DNA of 64,000 bases from Rheinheimera tangshanensis (GTDB lineage Bacteria > Pseudomonadota > Gammaproteobacteria > Enterobacterales > Alteromonadaceae). Below the pieces are notes generated by a model, which worked only from the letters and a program-made list of their open reading frames with translations, was not told the origin of the DNA and made no database searches. Positions 54,037-62,925 of the stretch are shown here, in pieces. The position numbers and the translations under genes are program-made. The stretch covers positions 49,334 through 113,333 of the forward strand of contig NZ_BMLH01000007.1 in assembly GCF_014645135.1 (NCBI RefSeq). The letters are read 5' to 3'. Position 1 is the first letter of the stretch; each line of letters begins with the position of its first letter.

Positions 54037-54064
54037 AAAACTGCCATGCGGTTTTGGCAGTTTT
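54037..54064 (-). terminator. Hairpin after malQ
   Basis: 10-bp stem AAAACTGCCA/TGGCAGTTTT with an 8-base loop in the 163-bp gap between malQ and glgB; followed by AATC on the minus strand, so partial termination is likely. Confidence 0.65.
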
Positions 54065-54144
54065 ATGGCCGAATTATTTGAAGCCATAACTTTAATTTAT
54101 TTATGGCCTCAAAAATTCAATTTCATTTACATCGTTTGAGTCAG

Positions 54145-56328
54145 TTAATTGCGGCGCAAACGAGTTAGCTCTTGCAGCAACTGATTGACATTCTGTTGCT
54201 CTGATAGTTGCTCGAGCGTCATCGTTAGTTTGCGGCGCCAGTTCGGATATTCATCGCTGGTGCCCGGAATATTGACAGGTTGCGTCATTTCCATCCAATC
54301 TTCCAATTGTAAACACAACAACTGGCTGGAGCCTTTAGCCACATGGCGCTGAATCGCATAACTCAATTCAGTGCTCATGCCAACGTGATCGACATTATGG
54401 TCAAAATGAGGAGCTAACATCTGGTGACCATGCAATGAATCAAGAATTTTTTGCTTATCTTTGTGACGGGATTCAAAAAGACCCGGCAGCTGATCATCGC
54501 GGTACAGCCCTACTTCTTTACCTAAATGCAAGTCACCACAGTGCCAATAGCCAATTAAAGTAGGCATATCATGAGTGGTTAAGGTCGCCATCGCCTGCAC
54601 CGGATAATGGGCCGGAGACACGTAACCACCATCTTCAGCTTTTTCGAAGAAAAATACCCGATAAGAGTACATACCATATTCAGCCAGTATTTCGCGAATA
54701 CCATCCGGCACAGTGCCCAAATCTTCCCCTATCACGACCACCTGATGACGCTGCGATTCAAGAGCCAAAATACCTAACAAATCCTGAATAGGATAATAGA
54801 TGTAAGCGCCATCACCAGCACTTTCAGCGCCTTTCGGCACCCACCATAAGCGTAATAAAGCCATCACGTGGTCAATACGCAGCGCACCAGAGTTTTGCAT
54901 ATTGGCACGGAACAAATCGATCATAGGACGGTAGGCTTGCTGAAACATCTGATAAGGCAACATCGGAGGTAAGCCCCAGTTCTGGCCTTTGGGTCCTAAA
55001 ATATCCGGCGGCGCACCAACACTGGCATCGCGGCAGTATAGATCAGGATTCCCCCAGATTTCGGTTGAAGCTTCACTGACGCCAACAGCCAGGTCACGGT
55101 ACAAACCTAATAACATACCCTGTTCTTTGGCAAAAGCTTGTGCCTGAGCCAACTGCTCTCGGGCGATAAATTGCAGGTAACAATAAAAATCCAGTTCATC
55201 TGCATGGGCTTTGGCAAAAGCCAATACTTCATCGCTGTCTGGTCTTTGCCAAGCTTCTGGCCATACTGGCCATCCCCAGGCATGACTATCTTTTTGAATC
55301 AAATGCGCGTGAATTGCATCATAAAGCGCCAGTTGTAATAAACTTTCACCAGATTGTTGTTTAAATACAGAAAAAGCCGCAGCCAGTTCAGCGTGTTCAG
55401 ACTGGTGTTCGATAAACCATTGATACAACGCTTTGAATACAGGCAGTTTCAGACGGGTTACAGCGCTATAATCGACCCATTGTGCAGCGCGCGCAGCGTC
55501 CAACTGTTGCTGAAATCCTGGCGCATTGACCAGCTGTTTTACCTGCTTGCATTGATCAAAACCAGGCATTTGTGGCGCAGCCACATAAATGATATTTAAC
55601 CAGCGACGGGACGATGGACTGTAAGGACTCGCAGATTCCGGCATGGCTGGATACAGCGCATGGATAGGATTTAACCCAACAAAATCAGCGCCTTGTTTAG
55701 CTAAATGACCAAGCAGGAAACGTAAGTCTGCAAAGTCACCTATCCCCCAGTTTTGATCAGAGCGTACACAATACAATTGGACAGATACACCCCATTGTTT
55801 TTGTTTTTTAAATTCTGCTGGCTGGAAGCACGCAGACGGCGTAATGATCAGCGATTGTACAAAATCCAGCTCACCCAGAGTCAGGCTTAAACTATGATAA
55901 CCCTGGTCAAGCAAAACAGGTAAAGTCCATTGATATTGCTGATATTCTTCGCCGTCAAATACCATCACCTGATTTAAATCAGCATCATCAGTTGCTGTCA
56001 CTGTAAAAGTATGTGTTTTGCCTTGTTCTGTGGTCAACACCAGCTCTAAAGGCGTATTGGCTAAAGCGATAGGTAACTTCAGTTCGATTTGGATATCGTG
56101 CCCGGCTTTTTGCACAGAAACAGGATCCAGTAACTGCTCCCAATGATCTTGCTGACGCTCCAGAAGCTGCTCACGAGCCAGTGCATCGTTATCTACGGCA
56201 AAGCCCTGAGCTGCCAGCAAAGTGAGTAAGTTTTTCTCTGCGACTTCTGATTGATTGCCCCAGGCGTCAGTAAATTGTGTTTCTATGCCGGTAAAGGCAA
56301 TCAGATCAGAAAGTAATTGTTTGTCCAT
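54145..56328 (-). CDS. malQ: 4-alpha-glucanotransferase (amylomaltase)
   Basis: GH77 enzyme that shuffles maltodextrin chains, used in glycogen and maltodextrin metabolism. It is 727 residues with the bacterial N-terminal beta extension (about 1-170), then the barrel. Catalytic regions are GALRIDHVMALLRLWWVP (nucleophile Asp), VVVIGEDLGTVPDGI (acid/base Glu) and LTTHDMPTLIGYW (third Asp). The family's substrate-gripping 250s loop ESASPYSPSSRRWLN is present. First gene of the malQ - glgB - glgX - gnd unit; the 5' side faces gap and HexR-like sites. Confidence 0.95.
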   Translation of the reverse strand: MDKQLLSDLIAFTGIETQFTDAWGNQSEVAEKNLLTLLAAQGFAVDNDALAREQLLERQQDHWEQLLDPVSVQKAGHDIQIELKLPIALANTPLELVLTTEQGKTHTFTVTATDDADLNQVMVFDGEEYQQYQWTLPVLLDQGYHSLSLTLGELDFVQSLIITPSACFQPAEFKKQKQWGVSVQLYCVRSDQNWGIGDFADLRFLLGHLAKQGADFVGLNPIHALYPAMPESASPYSPSSRRWLNIIYVAAPQMPGFDQCKQVKQLVNAPGFQQQLDAARAAQWVDYSAVTRLKLPVFKALYQWFIEHQSEHAELAAAFSVFKQQSGESLLQLALYDAIHAHLIQKDSHAWGWPVWPEAWQRPDSDEVLAFAKAHADELDFYCYLQFIAREQLAQAQAFAKEQGMLLGLYRDLAVGVSEASTEIWGNPDLYCRDASVGAPPDILGPKGQNWGLPPMLPYQMFQQAYRPMIDLFRANMQNSGALRIDHVMALLRLWWVPKGAESAGDGAYIYYPIQDLLGILALESQRHQVVVIGEDLGTVPDGIREILAEYGMYSYRVFFFEKAEDGGYVSPAHYPVQAMATLTTHDMPTLIGYWHCGDLHLGKEVGLYRDDQLPGLFESRHKDKQKILDSLHGHQMLAPHFDHNVDHVGMSTELSYAIQRHVAKGSSQLLCLQLEDWMEMTQPVNIPGTSDEYPNWRRKLTMTLEQLSEQQNVNQLLQELTRLRRN

Positions 56329-56470
56329 AAAGGCTCCAGCGACCTGTTTTTTGCTCGGAAAAGTAAATGGTTAGGAAAAATTAACTACCACAGTCTACTC
56401 CAGATTCAAGACCCGGATTAACAAAATACGAATGCATAACTTTTTTGTACTTGAAAAGAATGACAAAAAA

Positions 56471-56498
56471 TGTAATTTTATTACAGAATTAAATTACA
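56471..56498. promoter_or_regulatory. Two overlapping HexR-like operators between malQ and gap
   Basis: TGTAATTTTATTACA (56471-56485) is a perfect match to the TGTAAT-www-ATTACA operator of HexR, a sugar-phosphate-responsive repressor/activator in gammaproteobacteria. A second, weaker copy (CAGAATTAAATTACA, 56484-56498) overlaps it. They lie 15-45 bp before the gap start. Confidence 0.72.
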
Positions 56499-56513
56499 GT
56501 CTGGGGATAGGTT

Positions 56514-57527
56514 ATGACAATTCGTGTAGCAATTAATGGTTTTGGTCGCATTGGCCGCAACGTTTTACGCGCTTTATATGAATCCAAAAAGAATTACGAC
56601 ATCAAAGTTGTAGCCATCAACGATTTAGGCGATGCTGCTATTAACGCTCATTTGCTTAAATACGATACAGCGCATGGCATTTTCTTCGCTGACGTTGAGC
56701 ACTCAGACAAAGCTATTTTCGTTAACAAAGACGAAATTTTGACTTTAAGTGAACGTAGCCCGGCGAATCTGCCGTGGGCAGAATTAAATATTGACGTGGT
56801 GCTGGAATGTACAGGTCTGTTCACCAACCGTCAGACTGCAGGAGCTCACTTAAGCGCAGGCGCTAAAAAAGTCATTATTTCTGCTCCGGCGAAAGATGTG
56901 GATGCAACAGTAGTGTACGGTGTGAACCACGATGTCATTACTAAAGATATGACCATCATCTCAAACGCCTCATGCACCACCAACTGTTTATCTCCTATCG
57001 CTAAACCATTAAACGATGCGTTAGGCATTGAATCTGGTTTAATGACGACTATTCATGCGTACACCAACGATCAGCGTTTAAGTGATGTATACCACACTGA
57101 CGTGCGTCGTGCCCGTGCAGCTGCTATGTCAATGATCCCAACACAAACTGGCGCAGCTGCTGCCGTAGGTTTAGTCGTACCAGAGCTGAAAGGTAAATTT
57201 GACGGTTTAGCGGTACGAGTGCCAACCCTGAACGTGTCGTTAGTGGATTTATCTTTTATTGCCGGTCGTAACACCACAGTTGAAGAAGTCAACGATATTA
57301 TCCGTAAAGCTGCAGCTCAGAGTCCGATGAATCAGGTATTAGCTGTCAACGATTTACCATTGGTGTCTGTCGACTTTAATCACAATCCAATGTCCTCTAT
57401 TTTTGACGCCAGCGAAACCCGTGTAAATGGTCGTTTAGTCAAAGTCATGGCCTGGTATGACAACGAGTGGGGTTTCAGCAACAGAATGCTGGACAACACT
57501 GTTGAGATGATGAAATTTTCAAAGTAA
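56514..57527 (+). CDS. gap: Glyceraldehyde-3-phosphate dehydrogenase, type I
   Basis: NAD-dependent glycolytic GAPDH (337 residues). Rossmann motif [17 protein letters not shown] and Asp in INDLGD (NAD preference) at the N-terminus; catalytic Cys154 in [13 protein letters not shown]; His in [25 protein letters not shown] and [12 protein letters not shown] at the end. It shares some sequence with erythrose-4-phosphate dehydrogenases, but the AYTNDQ block argues for GAPDH. The gene has HexR-like operators immediately upstream and its own terminator, so sugar-phosphate control is likely. Confidence 0.93.
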   Translation: MTIRVAINGFGRIGRNVLRALYESKKNYDIKVVAINDLGDAAINAHLLKYDTAHGIFFADVEHSDKAIFVNKDEILTLSERSPANLPWAELNIDVVLECTGLFTNRQTAGAHLSAGAKKVIISAPAKDVDATVVYGVNHDVITKDMTIISNASCTTNCLSPIAKPLNDALGIESGLMTTIHAYTNDQRLSDVYHTDVRRARAAAMSMIPTQTGAAAAVGLVVPELKGKFDGLAVRVPTLNVSLVDLSFIAGRNTTVEEVNDIIRKAAAQSPMNQVLAVNDLPLVSVDFNHNPMSSIFDASETRVNGRLVKVMAWYDNEWGFSNRMLDNTVEMMKFSK

Positions 57528-57546
57528 GGTATTGAGACTATACAGG

Positions 57547-57568
57547 GGCGGCTTTTTAGCCGCCTTTT
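57547..57568 (+). terminator. Terminator after gap
   Basis: GGCGGCT-TTTT-AGCCGCC hairpin followed by TTTT, 19 bases after the gap stop. Confidence 0.88.
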
Positions 57569-57594
57569 CTTTCTTTAGCGTTTGAGATAATCCA

Positions 57595-58455
57595 ATGAGC
57601 AATAACAGCATTACTGAACAATCTGGTTTCGCCCACCTGACAGACCTACCTTGTTATGTACTCCAATGTGGTCAGGCCACAGCGGTGATCAGTAGTTATG
57701 GTGCTCATTTGCTCTCGTATAAGCCAGAGGCAGAGGTGGAACTGATCTATCTGTCGCCTGAAGCTGTCTGGCAAAATAATACTCCTATTCGTGGAGGTGT
57801 ACCTGTGTGTTGGCCCTGGTTTGGCCCTGCTGCGGCAGAGTTCAACCCTAAAGCTCAGAAGTTGCCCAATCATGGTGTGGTGCGGACTGAATTCTGGCAG
57901 GTGATACAACAATCCGTCACAGAAACCGAAGTCCGTATTGAATTTCGTATAGCAACCAAAGAGTTGCCTTATACTAACGCGCCTTCTTACCTAAGTTTGA
58001 CCCTACAGTTAACCGAAGCAGCGTTAATCCTGACGCTAAACTCAGATCAGGGCTTACAGCAAGCTGCATTGCATAGCTATTTTACCGTGGATTCTGTGCA
58101 TCAGGTTTCCGTCAGCACTTTGGCAGGCGCTTATCTGGATAAAGTGAAAGCCGGCGAGCGCTTTGACCAACAACACCCTGAACTGAAGTTTACAGCAGAA
58201 GTCGACAGGGTTTATCTGGATACAGCGGATGAGCTGACGTTAGAACAAGCAAAAAATGCTGTGCAAATTGCTCAGCAAGGTCATGATGCCAGTGTGCTCT
58301 GGAATCCATGGATAGAAAAAGCAGCGGCGTTAAAAGATTTGCCTGATGATGGGTATCTGGATTTTGTTTGTGTCGAAACTGCGCGTCTGAGCCTGACCAC
58401 TTCAGCTCCTCTGCACCTGGTACAACAAATCCGCTATTTAGGCCAGCTGGAATAA
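57595..58455 (+). CDS. yeaD: D-hexose-6-phosphate mutarotase (YeaD family)
   Basis: Aldose-1-epimerase-fold enzyme that interconverts alpha and beta hexose-6-phosphates. It is 286 residues. Family motifs are PIRGGVPVCWPWFGP (about 63-77), NHGVVRTEFWQV, an LHSYFTVDSVHQV segment (catalytic His), a TAEVDRVYLDT block, and DDGYLDFVCVETAR near the end (catalytic Glu). It is often linked with gap genes, as here. It is 67 bp downstream of gap after a terminator, and overlaps the convergent lipoprotein gene by 22 bases. Confidence 0.93.
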   Translation: MSNNSITEQSGFAHLTDLPCYVLQCGQATAVISSYGAHLLSYKPEAEVELIYLSPEAVWQNNTPIRGGVPVCWPWFGPAAAEFNPKAQKLPNHGVVRTEFWQVIQQSVTETEVRIEFRIATKELPYTNAPSYLSLTLQLTEAALILTLNSDQGLQQAALHSYFTVDSVHQVSVSTLAGAYLDKVKAGERFDQQHPELKFTAEVDRVYLDTADELTLEQAKNAVQIAQQGHDASVLWNPWIEKAAALKDLPDDGYLDFVCVETARLSLTTSAPLHLVQQIRYLGQLE

Positions 58456-58838
58456 AAAGGCAGCAACAACAACTTTTCCCCTTCTGTGGCATGAAGCAGC
58501 TGAAGCTGTAATTGCCACTTCATCCGAGGCTGACTGCAAACCCCCAATACCATTTCGGCCTGGTACACTCTCGCTTTCCCCTCAACAGTTTTGAACAATA
58601 AGGGAATAGTGCCCATAGTCATCGACAATCCTGTGACTTCTGCCTGTTTGATTTGCCAGCCATCAGATAACTCAACAGTCCAGTGCAGAATCTCTTCAAC
58701 TGGCGCATCGGCAGGGGCTAAACTGACAGTGAATCGTGTATCCTGATGCAGTTGCAACACTGAGGTCTGAGGTTCTGCCTTTTGATCTGAGCAACCACTA
58801 AGACAGACTAAATAAAAAGCCAGAAACAGCAATCTCAT
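58434..58838 (-). CDS. Putative lipoprotein, unknown function
   Basis: 134 residues with a type II signal peptide (MRLLFLAFYLVCLSGCSDQ, lipobox LSGC, Cys16). The mature part is a compact beta-rich domain with IL HWTVELSDGWQIKQAEVTG and MTMGTIPLLFK. Such a layout recalls small periplasmic domains of the FixH or copper-chaperone kind, but no metal motif is conserved, so no function is proposed. It converges with yeaD and lies between it and the cbb3 oxidase cluster. Confidence 0.7.
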   Translation of the reverse strand: MRLLFLAFYLVCLSGCSDQKAEPQTSVLQLHQDTRFTVSLAPADAPVEEILHWTVELSDGWQIKQAEVTGLSMTMGTIPLLFKTVEGKARVYQAEMVLGVCSQPRMKWQLQLQLLHATEGEKLLLLPFYSSWPK

Positions 58839-59128
58839 CTGATTATTTTCCGTAAATAAAGAGCAATAAGTCTAACTTCTTGTTGCGATGAAACGCAAAA
58901 CATTGCTGCAATTGGTTATTTTGCGACCAGCAGTATTGTTCTACATCATAAAAACGGCTGTTTCGCCTATCTTTTTAAAGGCAAAACTCGTATTATTTCG
59001 CCCCAAAATGGTTAGGAGTTTAGTTGCTTTGCTTGTTCTGAAGGCTGCTACACTGTTAACCAACAATAAGAAGGGTCACCTTAGGGTGAATTTTTAATCA
59101 CTAGCAATAAACTGCAGCGGAACTCAAC
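58839..59128. other. Region upstream of ccoN
   Basis: 290 bp containing the ccoN promoter, with no credible gene. A 69-codon open frame (58888-59097) lacks a ribosome site and family. One site, TTGTTCTACATCAT (58936-58949), matches the FNR consensus at 8 of 10 fixed positions, but no clear -10 follows at the right distance. Confidence 0.5.
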
Positions 59129-60559
59129 ATGAGCCAGACCAAATCGTTAAATGTTGACTACAACTATACCGTTGTCCGCCTTTTTGCCGTCACCACAGTT
59201 ATGTGGGGTATTGTCGGTATGGGGTTGGGTGTATTACTTGCGGCGCAACTGTATTGGCCCGCACTTAATTTCGACACGGCATGGTTTACTTACAGTCGTC
59301 TTCGTCCTCTTCACACTAACGCAGTAATCTTCGCATTTGGTACAAGTGCCCTGTTTGCCACATCGTATTATGTGGTGCAGCGTACCTGCCAGGTCAGGCT
59401 TTTTGCAGAAAAGCTTGCGATGTTTACTTTTATTGGCTGGCAAGCAGTCATTATCGCTGCCGTGATTACCTTACCTATGGGTATAGGTAACAGTAGTAAA
59501 GAATATGCAGAGCTGGAATGGCCAATTGACATTCTGATTGCTGTGGTTTGGGTTTCGTATGCTGTGGTGTTTTTTGGCACCCTAGTCAAACGTAATACCA
59601 GCCATATTTATGTGGCGAACTGGTTCTACGGCGGCTTTATTATCACCGTTGCAGCCTTACACATAGTCAACAGCATGGCTGTGCCTGTATCCTTCACCAA
59701 GTCTTATTCAGTGTACGCTGGTGCAGTGGATGCAATGGTGCAATGGTGGTACGGCCACAACGCAGTAGGTTTCTTATTAACAGCAGGCTTCCTGGGTATG
59801 ATGTATTACTTCGTACCAAAACAAGCTGGTCGTCCTGTGTATTCCTACCGTTTATCTGTAGTGCACTTTTGGGCTCTGATCGCATTATACATTTGGGCTG
59901 GTTCTCACCACTTACACTACACTGCCCTGCCAGACTGGACTCAGTCCGTTGGTATGGTGATGTCAGTCATCCTGTTCGTTCCAAGCTGGGGTGGCATGAT
60001 CAACGGTATCATGACGTTATCTGGTGCCTGGCATAAACTGAAAACTGACCCTATCTTACGTTTCCTGATTGTATCTCTGTCCTTCTACGGCATGTCGACT
60101 TTCGAAGGCCCGATGATGGCAATCAAGTCAGTAAACGCTTTATCGCACTACACAGACTGGACAGTAGGTCATGTTCACTCTGGTGCTTTAGGTTGGGTTG
60201 CTATGGTGTCTATCGGCGCTATCTACCACCTGATCCCGAACATCTATAACCAAGGCCGGATGTACAGCATCAAGCTGATTAACACCCACTTCTGGTTACA
60301 CACTATTGGCGTGGTTCTGTACATTGTTGCTATGTGGATCAGCGGCATTATGCAAGGCATGATGTGGCGTGCGGTCAATACCGACGGTACTCTGACCTAC
60401 AGCTTTGTACAAAGCTTGGAAGCCTCTTACCCGTTCTACCTGATGCGTTTTATCGGTGGCTGTTTTGTCGTCACAGGTATGCTGGTCATGGCGTATAACG
60501 TTGTGAAAACTATCAGAGCGAAAGATGGTGCTCTGGAACCAGTAGCTGAAGCAGCGTAA
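59129..60559 (+). CDS. ccoN: Cytochrome cbb3 oxidase subunit I, CcoN
   Basis: Catalytic subunit of the high-affinity cbb3 terminal oxidase (heme b and heme b3-CuB) in the inner membrane. It is 476 residues with twelve helices. Recognisable segments are the N-terminal [16 protein letters not shown] (heme ligand His), [27 protein letters not shown] (His of the CuB centre), [16 protein letters not shown] (two adjacent His) and [15 protein letters not shown] (His ligands to heme b3/b). First gene of the ccoNOQP set. Confidence 0.97.
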   Translation: MSQTKSLNVDYNYTVVRLFAVTTVMWGIVGMGLGVLLAAQLYWPALNFDTAWFTYSRLRPLHTNAVIFAFGTSALFATSYYVVQRTCQVRLFAEKLAMFTFIGWQAVIIAAVITLPMGIGNSSKEYAELEWPIDILIAVVWVSYAVVFFGTLVKRNTSHIYVANWFYGGFIITVAALHIVNSMAVPVSFTKSYSVYAGAVDAMVQWWYGHNAVGFLLTAGFLGMMYYFVPKQAGRPVYSYRLSVVHFWALIALYIWAGSHHLHYTALPDWTQSVGMVMSVILFVPSWGGMINGIMTLSGAWHKLKTDPILRFLIVSLSFYGMSTFEGPMMAIKSVNALSHYTDWTVGHVHSGALGWVAMVSIGAIYHLIPNIYNQGRMYSIKLINTHFWLHTIGVVLYIVAMWISGIMQGMMWRAVNTDGTLTYSFVQSLEASYPFYLMRFIGGCFVVTGMLVMAYNVVKTIRAKDGALEPVAEAA

Positions 60560-60569
60560 GGAGCTTATT

Positions 60570-61211
60570 GTGTCTAAGAACTATCATGAATTTTTTGAGA
60601 AAAGTGCAGGCTGGTTAGCCATAGGCACAGTGCTGGCAATCAGTTTTGGTACACTGGTTGAAATCACTCCTCTGCTGTTTTTAAAAGAAACCACCGAACC
60701 TGTGGACGGTTTAAAACCTTACACAGCGCTGCAACTTGAAGGTCGTGACATTTACATCCGTGAAGGTTGTGTCAACTGTCATAGCCAGATGATCCGCCCG
60801 TTCCGTCATGAAGTGGAACGCTACGGTCACTACTCTGTTGCCGGTGAAAGTGTATGGGAACATCCATTTTTATGGGGTTCAAAACGTACTGGTCCTGATT
60901 TAGCCCGTGTAGGCGGTCGTTATAGTGATGACTGGCATTATGCGCATTTAATCAATCCACGTGACGTTGTGCCTCAGTCGAATATGCCGGGTTTTCCCTG
61001 GCTGGCGACCAATACGCTGGATGGTGAGTTAACTCCGAAAAAGATGGAAATCTTTAACAAGTTAACTAAAGGCAAAATGTCGCCGAACGATGAAGACGGT
61101 CTGATGTATTCAGCTGAAGAAATCGCGGCAGCGACAGAGTCTGTCAAAGGAAAAACAGAGATGCAGGCGTTAATTGCATACCTGCAATCCCTTGGCACAG
61201 CGCTGAAGTAA
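60570..61211 (+). CDS. ccoO: Cytochrome cbb3 oxidase subunit II, CcoO
   Basis: Monoheme c-type subunit, 213 residues, start GTG. One N-terminal membrane helix (about 15-35) is followed by a periplasmic heme c domain with CVNCH at 67-71 and an axial Met in SNMPGFPWL. The family segment [43 protein letters not shown] is intact. It is 10 bp after ccoN. Confidence 0.97.
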   Translation: MSKNYHEFFEKSAGWLAIGTVLAISFGTLVEITPLLFLKETTEPVDGLKPYTALQLEGRDIYIREGCVNCHSQMIRPFRHEVERYGHYSVAGESVWEHPFLWGSKRTGPDLARVGGRYSDDWHYAHLINPRDVVPQSNMPGFPWLATNTLDGELTPKKMEIFNKLTKGKMSPNDEDGLMYSAEEIAAATESVKGKTEMQALIAYLQSLGTALK

Positions 61212-61213
61212 TT

Positions 61214-61396
61214 ATGATGGATATTGCAACCCTACACAGTATTTTCACCGTGCTAGTGTTTGTAGGTTTTATTGGTCTTGTAGTCTGGCTTTTTGTGTTA
61301 AAACGCAAGCCAGACTTTGAAGAACAGGCAAATTTGCCTTTCGCAGACGACCAAAAACCAAAACAACAACAGAAACAGGAGTCGGATCATGAGTAG
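61214..61396 (+). CDS. ccoQ: Cytochrome cbb3 oxidase subunit CcoQ
   Basis: 60-residue single-helix subunit (hydrophobic residues about 9-30, then KRKPDFEEQANLPFADD) that stabilises the oxidase. Starts two bases after ccoO and overlaps ccoP by eight bases, so it is translationally coupled. The F-x2-A-x-L-P-F-A-D signature after the helix is typical. Confidence 0.93.
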   Translation: MMDIATLHSIFTVLVFVGFIGLVVWLFVLKRKPDFEEQANLPFADDQKPKQQQKQESDHE

Positions 61397-62366
61397 CTTT
61401 TGGAGCACTTGGATCAGTGTCTTAACAATAGCGTGTATCGTATTTTGCGCCGTCATTTTAACCTGGAATTTAAAAAACCATGTTGGAGTGAAAGAAGGCG
61501 AATCCACTGGTCACGAGTTTGACGGCATTGAAGAAATTAACAATCCTCTGCCAAAATGGTGGACTTACATGTTCTACGCCACCATTGTTTGGTCGGTGTA
61601 TTACTTTGCCGCCTACCCTGGCTTAGGTAACTACAAAGGTTTTTTAAACTGGACCAGTTCAAATCAGGGTATTAAAAACCTGGCTGAATCCAAAGCTGCG
61701 GTAGAACAAAACAAACTGGACGGCAAAAACGTGCAATTGGACCGTGAATATGATGCGGCCAATGAAACTTATGCCAAAGAGTTTGCTAAGTACACCAGCC
61801 GCGATATTCTGGACTTAGCTTACGATCCGGACGCATTAAAAGTAGGTCAGCGTTTATTCCTGCAGAACTGCTCTCAATGCCACGGTTCAGATGCTCGTGG
61901 TCAGCGTGGTTTTCCTAACCTGACAGATGATGACTGGTTATATGGCGGTACGCCGGACAAAATCAAAGAAACCCTGCTGTATGGCCGTAAAGCCGCTATG
62001 CCAGCTTGGGGTGATGCTCTGGGTGAACAAGGCGTCAAAGAAATGACTGCTTATGTATTGAGTTTGTCAGGTCGTAAGGTGAATGACAAAGATGCAGCTG
62101 CTGGTAAAGCGAAGTTTGGCATGTGTGCTGCTTGTCACGGTGCAGATGGTAAGGGCAGCTTAGCCCATAACCTGCCATTTGGCGCACCTAACCTGACGGA
62201 TAACACCTGGTTATACGGTGGTTCACACGGCGCGGTAGAAGAAACGCTGAATAAAGGCCGTAATGGTCAGATGCCAGCATTCAAAGAGATTTTAGGAGAA
62301 GACAAAATCCATATTATCTCTGCTTATGTCTACCGTTTATCTCGTCCGGAAGAAAGTTCTAAGTAA
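61389..62366 (+). CDS. ccoP: Cytochrome cbb3 oxidase subunit III, CcoP
   Basis: Diheme c-type subunit that passes electrons from soluble cytochromes to CcoN. From ATG 61389 it has 325 residues. N-terminal helix (about 7-27), then EFDGIEEINNPLPKWW and a second helix (about 57-75), and two heme c domains with CSQCH (161-165) and CAACH (246-250). The second domain ends with a Met ligand in GQMPAFKE. The upstream part of the longest open frame belongs to ccoQ and is not used. Confidence 0.97.
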   Translation: MSSFWSTWISVLTIACIVFCAVILTWNLKNHVGVKEGESTGHEFDGIEEINNPLPKWWTYMFYATIVWSVYYFAAYPGLGNYKGFLNWTSSNQGIKNLAESKAAVEQNKLDGKNVQLDREYDAANETYAKEFAKYTSRDILDLAYDPDALKVGQRLFLQNCSQCHGSDARGQRGFPNLTDDDWLYGGTPDKIKETLLYGRKAAMPAWGDALGEQGVKEMTAYVLSLSGRKVNDKDAAAGKAKFGMCAACHGADGKGSLAHNLPFGAPNLTDNTWLYGGSHGAVEETLNKGRNGQMPAFKEILGEDKIHIISAYVYRLSRPEESSK

Positions 62367-62386
62367 TCTTTGCTGTGAATGCATTA

Positions 62387-62415
62387 CAATAAGCCCCGCT
62401 TTGTGGGGCTTATTG
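62387..62415 (+). terminator. Terminator between ccoP and fixH
   Basis: CAATAAGCCCC/GGGGCTTATTG stem (11 bp, 7-base loop) without a long T-run, 20 bases after ccoP. May reduce expression of the fixH-ccoI assembly genes relative to the oxidase. Confidence 0.7.
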
Positions 62416-62437
62416 CTATCTGAAAGAGGAATACCTG

Positions 62438-62923
62438 ATGTTGCATGATACAAAACCCTGGTACAAACAGCTGTGGCCCTGGTTATTGATCGCCTTCCCC
62501 ATCGTCTCCTTTATCAAAGGCGGCCATACCATTTACATCATGCAGCAAAATAATCCGGATCTGGTGATCGATGATTACTATAAAGAAGGCCGGGCCATCA
62601 ACATGAATTTAGCCAAATACCGTGAAGCAGAATTACGGAATTTGCATGCCAGCACCTTGATTGCAGCCAATCAGGTCATAGTTCGGTTTGAGCAAAACAA
62701 AACGCTGGGGCAACACCTTCAGTTGGAGTTTTTCCACAATACGATAGCGGCTAAAGACTTTGTCATTACTGCAGAGCGCAGTGGTGAAAATCTTTATGTC
62801 GGAACCTTGCCTAAAACACTGGAAGGCAAATGGAATCTGGTCGTCTCAGATGAGCACAAGGATTGGAAACTGCGGGCAAGCGCTATGCTGCCACAACAAG
62901 GTGAATTTAAACTGGGATATTAA
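62438..62923 (+). CDS. ccoH: FixH-like cbb3 assembly protein (CcoH)
   Basis: 161 residues. An N-terminal amphipathic region and one helix (about 11-30, WPWLLIAFPIVSFIKGG) precede a small periplasmic beta-domain with the DDYYKEGRAINMNLAKY motif typical of FixH/CcoH. The protein works with CcoI in delivering copper and assembling cbb3 oxidase. AGAGGAA precedes the ATG. It is followed three bases later by ccoI. Confidence 0.92.
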   Translation: MLHDTKPWYKQLWPWLLIAFPIVSFIKGGHTIYIMQQNNPDLVIDDYYKEGRAINMNLAKYREAELRNLHASTLIAANQVIVRFEQNKTLGQHLQLEFFHNTIAAKDFVITAERSGENLYVGTLPKTLEGKWNLVVSDEHKDWKLRASAMLPQQGEFKLGY

Positions 62924-62925
62924 CA

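Noticed and set aside
58936-58949. FNR-like site TTGTTCTACATCAT before ccoN
   Set aside because: Two of ten fixed positions differ and no -10 is found at a suitable distance. Regulation by oxygen is plausible for cbb3, but this site alone does not show it.
58888-59097. 69-codon plus-strand open frame upstream of ccoN
   Set aside because: No ribosome site, low-complexity hydrophobic content and no family resemblance; it lies where the ccoN promoter must be.
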